Shown piece after piece: positions 55,626 to 64,000 of a stretch of 64,000 nt of DNA. The translations under genes and the position numbers were made by a program. The notes under the pieces are model-generated. The model ran no database searches. It had not been told where the DNA came from and worked only from the letters and a program-made list of their open reading frames with translations. Source of the DNA: Axinella damicornis (taxonomy: Eukaryota > Porifera > Demospongiae > Axinellida > Axinellidae). Location of the stretch: NCBI GenBank assembly GCA_963931865.1, contig OZ007509.1, positions 11,097,625 through 11,161,624 on the forward strand. The letters run 5' to 3'. Position 1 is the stretch's first letter. Every line of letters starts with the position of its first letter.

Positions 55626-56870
55626 CCCAAGCTGCAAGCCAAGTTTCTTAATTATCACGTGCACTACACATGACACATAATTATTTTCCGAGACAGGACG
55701 GGACGGGACGAATCTGGAAACTGCACCTGCGTCAATTTGTTCAACACATGCAGCTACAGCTAAGATCGAGTAGCGCATAGCAGGACGGTCAAGAAGATGG
55801 CTATGGATCAGCACCAAGTTCTCAATGAAGTTCTCTTCCTACTACCAATGTTGCAAAAGATCACTGAAGGAGGGACGGCTAACACAGCAATTGTGCCACA
55901 GAATACTGTTTCTTCTCCAGATCCGTCAGGAAGCAGTTCTTCCGCGAGCAGCCCCATTTTTGTTCCAGTCTACAAGCCGAGCGCTAGCGGCTACAGCACT
56001 GATGCTAGTGAAAATACCTGCAAGTATTCGTCTGATGAGTTATTCCAAGCAAAACCTCGAAACAGCAACTCTTCATCAGCTCACAGTTATTGCCATGTAA
56101 CTTGTATGTTCTTGATTAGTAGTATTGATTAGGCGTTTGATTTCATTGATATATGGCACTAGTATGCGAAGATCGTCTATTGAACCACCTCGTGCATGCA
56201 ACCTCTCTTTCACTGTGTCAATCGGCGGTTGAGAAGTGAGGCCGAAACACTGTCTTGGTGACAATGCGTCACCAAGTGAGGCTGTCTTGGTGACAACGCG
56301 TGGGCGAAATTGAGTTCAGTACCACTCATCCGTTGGATCAGGACAAACACTCCCTGACCACGGCAGTAAAGCTGCATTTGGTAATATCCTGCAAATCACT
56401 ATATGAAAATGTACAAAGTGCAGTGAAAGTCAACAACAACCTATCAGATTGGTTTGAGGTTCACAACGGGGTCAAGCAGGGCTGTATTCTCTCACCCTCC
56501 CTATTTTCCATGTTCATAAACGACCTTGTACATGATATTAATCTCCTAGGACTAGGAATCCCGTGTGGGCTGGAGATCAAGATTTTTCCTCCAATGAAGA
56601 GTGAGGATTGGGGAGGCATTTTTGTTGAAGTTGACGAGAGCCAGGTGGTTCCCGAAAAAGCGGTGATAGAGGTTGTACATGTTGCGGAGAAACGCACTGC
56701 CTCTGAGGTATGCGGCTATTTAATGCGCCAATCAACGGCAAGCCCCAGGTTACCCAGATGGGGCTTGGGGTGGGGCATATTTGGGGGATTTGATATCGTG
56801 AGGCACACATTTTTACGGAATATCATTGCATAATATCACGGCATTTCTCCACGTGTTCAGGACTGCTTTT
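55626..56870 (+). mobile_element. 1.25-kb repeated element, copy A
   Basis: Near-identical to 60969-62218 (a few SNPs and 1-bp indels). It contains a GACGGGACGGGACG motif, an ATG frame of 111 codons (55797-56132, MAMDQHQVLNEVLFLLPMLQ, then Ser-rich) and a reverse-transcriptase piece (56396-56575: SLYENVQSAV, WFEVHNGVKQGCILSPSLFS, MFINDLVHDI). No direct repeats flank this copy. Confidence 0.85.
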
Positions 56871-57455
56871 GCTAGTACCAAGAAGAATCTGTGTGTGGAT
56901 GGTGGGATGAAAGCAAGTTCAGGATTGATTGATTGTACTGTCACTCCTGCTTCCCATGGGCAGCCACAAACAGAAAAGACTGTATCAGTGCTGTTGGGGA
57001 ATAGGAGCAGGATGATGAATTTCTACACAGCTGAATGTCTTCGGTTGCTGCTCCAGTGGCACATGTACACTGAAATACAATGTAGTAGTGTGAGGCATTA
57101 CATAGATTGTGTAAATATAAATGTGTAGTTGGTGGTGCAGTGCTCCTTTGTCCTGTGAGTGAATGCCTTGAGAGAGTGTTGAAGTCACGGGCCAGCATTC
57201 CCAGGTGGCAAAATGCAGTGCCAGAGTGTCCGCTTATGAACGCTGCAAGAAAAACCCACCGTTCGAACCGTCAGATGGAGAGCGATACCTATAGCGAAAC
57301 TTCAGGCGATGAAGGCTAGCTGTCGGGACGGAGCAATGGGGTTCATTCGCAAAACCGAATGATGAGCGTACACGTACAGGTCCACTCATGGAGCCTATAG
57401 CTAGCGATGAAGGTGGAGCTCCACTGGACCTGAGCGAGGAAAGTTGCTCGAGTAG

Positions 57456-58600
57456 TTCCAATTCTGAAGGGAGGTGACCTTGAAAATCCAGCCAACTACA
57501 GAACTATATCAATTTTACCTATCCTAAGCAAACTCCTCGAGAAACACTTGCACGACTTCTTGTCTCATCACTTGAAAATTTTCTCGCCATTGTCAGAATA
57601 CCAATTGGGCTTTACCTCAGGGAAATCCACGACCTCAGCTCTCATCTCATATGCACATGATTGTCAAGAAGCACTTGATTGTGGGAACGAGTTGTGCTCA
57701 GTGTTTTTCGACCTGAGCAAAGCGTTTGATACGTACTGTCCCCCATCAGCTTCTTCTTTCCAACTTTTCCAACTCCAAGTCGATCCTTTCCTCATAAGAT
57801 GGGTTAGTAACTACCTATCCGATAGAACACAGTCAGTTGTACTAGGAGGTGTTCAATCTAACCCTTTTACCTGTACGTAGTGTCTGGTGTGCCCCAGGGA
57901 TCTGTTCTTGGGCCACTGCTCTTCTTGATACAATATATCAACGCCTCTGTAACAGACAGCAAGATCACCATATATGCCAACGACATTGCTCTCTATAAAA
58001 TCATTAGAAATCCTAGAGACTACACCCTGTTGCAAGGAGACATTACATCAGTATGCAGTTGGATAGCAGACAATCACCTTGTTCTGAATATTTTGAAATG
58101 CTGTTACATGGTCTTTTCTAGAAAACATCACCCAACCCTTCCAAATGCCCCGCTCTGTGCTGGAGATTCACACGCTCTCAACAAAAGAGATCATTACAAA
58201 TACCTTGGGGTCAACTTCTCATCAGATCTTACCTGGTCCTACCACATCAATACAATTTGCAAGAAAACTCGAAAACTAATAGGACTATTATGCAGGAACT
58301 TTTATCAATTCTCGAACCCCTCAACACTTTTGAAATTATACAAATCTCTCATTCGTCCTCATATGGAGTATGCCTGTGCAATATGGAACCCTCATCTTGA
58401 GAAAGACATCAAGTTGATAGAGGATGTACAGAAGTTTGCTTTGAGAGTTTGTTCAAATCATGGAACTCAAATTATGAGTCTCTTCTCAGCTATTGCCACG
58501 TACCTAACAGAAGAAAGGTCCTATGACGAGGCCAATGTTAGCGACAGAACTTTGCACCAGCAGAGTCATTCGGGTCAGCGAGGCATCATTTAACGACCCA
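57456..58600 (+). pseudogene. LINE reverse transcriptase, broken (CR1/Jockey-like)
   Basis: NPANYRTISILPILSKLLEK, SEYQLGFTSGKSTTSALISY and VFFDLSKAFDT are the start of a non-LTR reverse transcriptase. The sequence after SKAFDT is shortened, the frame shifts near 57878, then VSGVPQGSVLGPLLFLI follows. The active site reads YAND instead of YADD, so it is catalytically dead. The rest (DHYKYLGVNFSSDLTWSYHI, SLIRPHMEYACAIWNPHLEK) is typical of the C-terminal connection. 5'-truncated, no endonuclease domain. Confidence 0.85.
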
Positions 58601-58619
58601 AGCACTGCAGAGCAGACGT

Positions 58620-59970
58620 CTAGGTAAGCGCTTTACTATGGCATATTACTAGCAGCTACTACATGGCACTACACTGTGATTATGGGCAGTAACCCATCAC
58701 AGGAGGAGGAGGAATTGATTCCGTGTAAAGACTTTGTATGTACTGAGCTAGCTGTCTTTGTATTGTACATGCCTTGATGAGAACTAGCTGTCTTTGAATG
58801 ATAATAACACAGACTGAAACAAGCGTATTTTCAGTCCAATATTACATCCAGTGTACCCCCAACTACGTATTAGTACCGTTTATTGCGTAATGTGTTGTTG
58901 TCAAGCTGTAGTGATGCACAATGCGATATTTTGACAAGCCTCTGTGTACCATGTAGGGTTCAATTATGCACACTTGAGTGGTTTGCTGCTGTATAAGCCC
59001 AAGTTTCCAATAAGACACTCAGAGAAGAGAAGGCACATTGGAATACCGCTATGAAGAAAAACATGAGTGCAAAAAATGCCAAAACTCCCGGGCATAAAGG
59101 CCACTGCGGCCGCAGCTGACAAGAATGTGCATATGCAGAGACCAATGCTGATGAGTACGCCAACCATGCAGAACTTGCTGAACTTTAAAAAAGCAAATTG
59201 CACAACATAAAATCTAACAAAAACCCAGCCATGTGTGTTCGTACTTAGAGTCTGGAGTGGGCTGAGGTCTGATCTCTGCAAGCCTAGTGACGCTTGTGCA
59301 GAAATTCTGTTGCGTGTTTTCCAATTTTAGCGCATAATATTTATTTATGCGTTTCTGAACGGGCAGATGTATCGGACAGTCCAGTTTAGTAGAGAGCAAG
59401 ATGTGGGAGTGGTACTACAAGTTGTGCTCTACTTAATGTTTGAAAGCCGGGTGGGCAAAGCTCCTGCAAGAAACTTTTCACAGTAAGGCATGCCCAATTT
59501 TTACCAATTTGTCGCTGCCTCCATCGATCATGCTTGGGTGATCCAGCTCATGAGTCAAGACACCCCTTGCTCAGTTCATTTCTCACGTTTCAAGTTACTC
59601 TCCACTGACACCCAAATCCTCACATTCCTCATACTCCAGGTAAGTAGCATACGACTGAATTCCATGGCAAGAATTCAGAGAAACGCAATGCAGTCTCAAT
59701 TCTAGGTACCATTGGCCATGGAATTGACTTTTTTAATGTTTGAATCTTTGTTTGTTTTTTTGGTCATTGTTGTTTTTCGGCTTGTTTGTTCACTTTCTGT
59801 TGTATTACTTGTTTTTTTGTTTTTTTTTCTGTTGGATATTTAGTTTGGTTTTGCAGGTTGTTTTTGTTCTTAACTGCTTACTCGTTATTAGTAGTGAATT
59901 GCATAATCTGTATATTCATTTAGTTTATCTTTTAGTAAAAAAAAAAGCCACGAGACAGCTAGCTACAAGT
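58620..59970. other. Mostly no gene seen
   Basis: A minus-strand hydrophobic frame at 58964-59281 (FCMVGVLISIGLCICTFLSA, two membrane-like segments) and a + segment near 59540-59640 (PCSVHFSRFKLLSTDTQILT) are open but unsupported otherwise. Confidence 0.3.
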
Positions 59971-60083
59971 ACTAGCATGGAGGAAGGCCTGGCAAAACTT
60001 GTCACGTGTAGTGACATACCTGGATGTTGGACGGGAGTGTGGAGGAGAGGCACACAGCTGATGGACATTGCTGACAATGATGC

Positions 60084-60150
60084 ACCGTATGGCGGGAAAA
60101 TTTGGCGGGGAATTTAGTTTGGCGGTTTGAATGCACCGCCAAAGTGAATT
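60084..60150. mobile_element. Partial copy of the CCGTATGG MITE end
   Basis: CCGTATGGCGGGAAAATTTGG then GGCGGGGAATTTAGTTTGGCGG matches the right arm of the element at 29500-29882; no second arm found nearby. Confidence 0.6.
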
Positions 60151-60269
60151 CTGCCACTATGTCAAGATGTCAATCATGCACACGTGTGGGCGGGGTCTCG
60201 TTGCAACACTCTGAAGTAGACGCAAGCACTAGTCTTTATGTTGCTATGCATTTTGAAATCTGCCTTTCT

Positions 60270-60896
60270 AATTTACTTATTTGCACAGTATGTCTTGAAG
60301 GCATACCGCAACGAAGTTCTACGTCTAGCATGTGTTTCTGAACCTGTTTGGGGGATGTACATTGCGGCGTTTGAGGCATTTGAAAATGGGAAACTGAAAG
60401 GCCAGAAGCTAACGAAGAAGCAATTGATGATGAAGCCTGAAATCAAGCAGACACAGTTCCAATGTCTTCTACCCTTGAAGGATGCGAAACAAGCTGAGTT
60501 ACTGGGAAAGCTAGTTTCAAACGACATAACGCTGAAGGAGATGAAGCAGACAGCTGCAAGGGAGTGAAAAATGTGTGACCTCAAAGACCGCTTTTTACAC
60601 ATAACCAACTGCAACAGATGGGAGGACGCATGAGAGGTAAAATTTCACCAGCACGCAACAGACAGAGCTCTGGACAATTCATGACATTGGGCTTTAGGAA
60701 GGAAACACCACATGTTCAGCCATTTCTGTGCCTCTGCAGTCAAGTGGCAATCCGCACCTCACCACACAGGTCTTCAGGGGCAACTACATTATCAAAGGTG
60801 GTAGGGAGTCATTTGATCCAGCTGTAGTAAGCGGTACAATTTCAGGATTTGGGGGTGCCAGTTTGTTCATTGATTACATGGACCATGTGAGTGTCC
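60270..60896 (+). CDS. Unknown two-exon segment hosting the copy-B insertion
   Basis: 60290-60567 is open: KAYRNEVLRLACVSEPVWGM, FEAFENGKLKGQKLTKKQLM and KQAELLGKLVSNDITLKEMK. 60740-60889 reads SSGNPHLTTQVFRGNYIIKG, GRESFDPAVVSGTISGFGGA, SLFIDYMDH with a GTGAGTG donor. The following intron holds the 61-62 kb element. Further exons may be those at 62881 and 63682. No family recognised. Confidence 0.45.
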
Positions 60897-60916
60897 TGCT
60901 TAATTTAGGTCCACTG

Positions 60917-60968
60917 TTAATTTACTTACGTACACAGTGAATGACGGCTGACGCTTGCCAGAAAACAG
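60917..60968. repeat. 52-bp direct repeat, left of copy B
   Basis: Identical to 62219-62270 over all 52 bases (TTAATTTACTTACGTACACA ... GCCAGAAAACAG). The two flank copy B exactly, as a target-site duplication would. Confidence 0.9.
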
Positions 60969-62218
60969 CTGCCCAAGCTGCAAGCCAAGTTTCTTAATTA
61001 TCACGTGCACTACACATGACACATAATTATTTTCCGAGACAGGACGGGACGGGACGAATCTGGAAACTGCACCTGCGTCAATTTGTTCAACACATGCAGC
61101 TACAGCTAAGATCGAGTAGCGCATAGCAGGACGGTCAAGAAGATGGCTATGGATCAGCACCAAGTTCTCAATGAAGTTCTCTTCCTACTACCAATGTTGC
61201 AAAAGATCACTGAAGGAGGGACGGCTAACACAGCAATTGTGCCACAGAATACTGTTTCTTCTCCAGATCCGTCAGGAAGCAGTTCTTCCGCGAGCAGCCC
61301 CGTTTTTGTTCCAGTCTACAAGCCGAGCGCTAGCGGCTACAGCACTGATGCTAGTGAAAGTACCTGCAAGTATTCGTCTGATGAGTTATTCCAAGCAAAA
61401 CCTCGAAACAGCAACTCTTCATCAGCTCACAGTTATTGCCATGTAACTTGTATGTTCTTGATTAGTAGTATTGATTAGGCGTTTGATTTCATTGATATAT
61501 GGCACTAGTATGCGAAGATCGTCTATTGAACCACCTCGTGCATGCAACCTCTCTTTCACTGTGTCAATCGGCGGTTGAGAAGTGAGGCCGAAACACTGTC
61601 TTGGTGACAATGCGTCACCAAGTGAGGCTGTCTTGGTGACAATGCGTGGGCGAAATTGAGTTCAGTAGCACTCATCCGTTGGATCAGGACAAACACTCCC
61701 TGACCACGGCAGTAAAGCTGCATTTGGTAATATCCGGCAAATCACTATATGAAAATGTACAAAGTGCAGTGAAAGTCAACAAAAACCTATCAGATTGGTT
61801 TGAGGTTCACAACGGGGTCAAGCAGGGCTGTATTCTCTCACCCTCCCTATTTTCCATGTTCATAAACGACCTTGTACATGATATTAATCTCCTAGGACTA
61901 GGAATCCCGTGTGGGCTGGAGATCAAGATTTTTTCCTCCAAATGAAAAGTGAGGATTGGGGAGGCATTTTTGTTGAAGTTGACGAGAGCCAGGTGGTTCC
62001 CGAAAAAGCGGTGATAGAGGTTGTACATGTTGCGGAGAAACGCACTGCCTCTGAGGTATGCGGCTATTTAATGCGCCAATCAACGGCAAGCCCCAGGTTA
62101 CCCAGATGGGGCTTGGGGTGGGGCATATTTGGGGGATTTGATATCGTGAGGCACACATTTTTACGGAATATCATTGCATAATATCACGGCATTTCTCCAC
62201 GTGTTCAGGACTGCTTTT
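60969..62218 (+). mobile_element. 1.25-kb repeated element, copy B, between 52-bp direct repeats
   Basis: Same content as 55626-56870: the ATG frame at 61143-61478 (one Asn to Ser and one Ile to Val change) and the reverse-transcriptase piece at 61740-61925. A 1-bp change near 61930 alters the frame after GLEIKI. It ends in TTTT against the right 52-bp repeat, which suits a retrotransposed copy. Confidence 0.85.
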
Positions 62219-62270
62219 TTAATTTACTTACGTACACAGTGAATGACGGCTGACGCTTGCCAGAAAACAG
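62219..62270. repeat. 52-bp direct repeat, right of copy B
   Basis: Second member of the pair described at 60917-60968. Confidence 0.9.
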
Positions 62271-62880
62271 TTTCACGGCATGCCAGATTAATTCCGCTAG
62301 CACCATCGCCACCTACAACATTGCACTTTGCGGAAATGTAAAGCAGGTTGACATGGCTAAAAATGCTCTTGGACAGTGCACGTAGCACCAAAGTGTGGTA
62401 TACATCTGCGACACATCAGTGAAGGCAAAAGGTGGGTTATCATGCCCATACATAGGCATAGGAATAGTTTTTATTACGGAGGGCCATATATAGGTAGAAG
62501 AGGCAGCCAAGTCAGTAATCTGTGCATGTAGTGGAGGGGGTATCGATGTGAAAATTCATCGATCTACTTTCCAGTGTACAATTTAAACAACAAGCTATAA
62601 TTATGCTCAGTAGGATGAAATGGGACATGTAGGTCTTAGCTATAAGCTATACGAGCCATTTCATCCTACTGAGCCTATAGTGTAGTATACCCCCTGGCAA
62701 CATTCAGCGTTCAGCATTGCACTCTGGTACAATATAATTCATCCTCCATATGTGTCAGAAGGTCCTGGCTGAACAGAATCTGATGGTGATGTTCCATACG
62801 GTTAGCTACCTGTCTCAGGCAGTCTATGGATTTTACAGTAATGAGTGCTTCACAATGTTTACCGCTTGGTATCATTACAG

Positions 62881-63050
62881 GTCTGGGGTTTGCAAACAAC
62901 TTGATGGCGGTAGTAGTTGGGCACTGGTCAAAGGACAAGACACTGGTCAAGGAGCACTTCAACTTCTCATCCCCGGAGGATCAGCATAGTGTAATCTTGT
63001 TCTCAGGACAAAAGAGTGGACCCTGTGCTAGTCTATCGTCAGTCTTATGA
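62881..63050 (+). CDS. Unassigned exon
   Basis: After a CATTACAG acceptor: GLGFANNLMAVVVGHWSKDK, TLVKEHFNFSSPEDQHSVIL, then a stop at 63050. Coding-like, no family known; possibly the same gene as 60270-60896. Confidence 0.4.
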
Positions 63051-63681
63051 AACAACTGGTCTCCATTTTCTCCTACCCTGGACAGGTTGTTATCGAAATG
63101 TTTCCAGAAACTGCTTGTGGTAAGTTCTATTAGCTGAATACATAATATCATTCTGCTGATTCTACAAACCATTCCATTTATAATAAATGCTGTAATGCAA
63201 TGCACATAGCTATGCATGCCACTGAAAAACCAAATCAGTTGTTTTAGCCACAAAGTGGTTACCCTGGTTGCAGACAAGCTACCCTGTTTGCAGACAAGCT
63301 GGAGGCAGAGGTTAGAAGAGTTCAGAGACCAATTACATAAGGCAACTTGAGAGGAAGCTGGCCCAATAATATTATCTACAAGATTTACAACCATAATTAT
63401 GCAGATCTTAACCACTAAACATCTGTGAGGGACCAGCATGCTGCCATCAAGGGCTTGAAATTTCCATGACAACCAGCTGTAGCTACTGACCATCCAGGAT
63501 TGTCAGTGAGATGATCTGGGCCAGTTGCCTTTGCAGGTTGTCTTCTGGGCCAGTTGCAATTGACCCTAACCCTTGAGTAAACATATATAACCAATTAAGG
63601 TAACCACTCTGTGGTAAAACTAGAAGTGCACAGTGAAGCTTTAGATCACGCGACTTAGCTACCACTAATTATAATGTCCAG

Positions 63682-63960
63682 GTAGCTGAAACAGCAATAA
63701 ATGAGCCGTACATTGCGGTGGTGATTATGGATGCATCGATTACAATGTTTTTGATCATTGAAAGAGGCATAGTGTGTACAATTAAATCAGTGTATGAAGC
63801 AATAAAAGCATTGATTGCTTCGTATCATGTTTTTAACATTGCCTACCCCAAATTTCTTGGAGGACTGTTCACATTTTTCATGCATTATCTTTTTAAAATA
63901 CATAGTAAAGAAAAACTACAGACTTCAGTAATTCGTTTGTGCAGTGTCTTAGATGTTTAG
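63682..63960 (+). CDS. Terminal exon of a transposon-linked conserved protein
   Basis: AETAINEPYIAVVIMDASIT, then FLIIERGIVCTIKSVYEAIK and ALIASYHVFNIAYPKFLGGL, TAG stop. The pattern (E..IVC.......A...L...Y.VFNI.YPK) is one I know from many uncharacterised invertebrate and fish proteins encoded in repeat-rich regions. Acceptor CAG precedes at about 63681. Function unknown; the upstream exons are uncertain. Confidence 0.45.
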   Translation, partial: VAETAINEPYIAVVIMDASITMFLIIERGIVCTIKSVYEAIKALIASYHVFNIAYPKFLGGLFTFFMHYLFKIHSKEKLQTSVIRLCSVLDV

Positions 63961-64000
63961 GTATAGTATATACATGTAGTGTATTATGTAATTATTATTC

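Overview
The window is eukaryotic and almost certainly animal. Genes have GT-AG introns, several under 130 bp, and the recognisable host genes are metazoan: a DNAH1-type axonemal dynein heavy chain, the giant E3 ligase UBR4, an acid ceramidase/NAAA-type amidase, an F-box protein, fibronectin-III transmembrane receptors and an intronless 7TM receptor. With the dense mix of DNA transposons, fold-back MITEs, LINE pieces and simple repeats I suspect an early-branching invertebrate such as a sponge; this is inference, not proof.

Layout. 1-8.2 kb: a near-identical duplication (about 0.1-1.65 kb and 6.16-7.67 kb, with a 200-N gap between) carrying a DNAH1 exon and an antisense 7TM gene, split by a nest of fold-back elements (2.4-5.0 kb). 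5.7-11.8 kb: five DNAH1 exons on +, two with in-frame TAG codons, no 3' end found. 12.4-15.5 kb: unassigned exons, then three UBR4 exons with a frameshift and a TGA. Very long CT-rich tracts sit in these introns.

16.35-27.72 kb: the centrepiece, an apparently intact 11.4-kb CACTA/EnSpm-like DNA transposon. I can splice an 899-aa transposase on + (3 exons) and a 343-aa BEN-domain protein on - (8 exons), both in frame throughout and divergently transcribed from a 184-bp intergenic space with a TGACGTCA site. The termini are 11-bp inverted repeats next to two different tandem arrays (70-bp units left, 92-bp units right), and the element sits inside a minisatellite. It carries its own passengers: an 826-bp hAT-like element with a perfect 8-bp target duplication in a BEN-gene intron, and several fold-back MITEs.

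28-45 kb: a small unknown minus-strand gene, a TA-flanked MITE containing a promoter-like stretch and a short exon, promoter-like DNA followed by a G-rich minisatellite, an F-box fragment, an acid-ceramidase fragment followed by a dead LINE, and FN3/transmembrane receptor genes on -. 45-64 kb: mostly decayed mobile-element coding sequence (Ulp1-like protease remnant, orphan ORFs, LINE reverse transcriptase), plus a ~1.25-kb element present twice (55.6 and 61.0 kb); the second copy is bounded by 52-bp direct repeats.

Taken together: a repeat-rich region in which several conserved genes appear only as partial or broken runs of exons, while one large two-gene transposon looks complete. Assembly error (uncollapsed haplotypes, miscalled bases) is a live alternative for some of the breaks.
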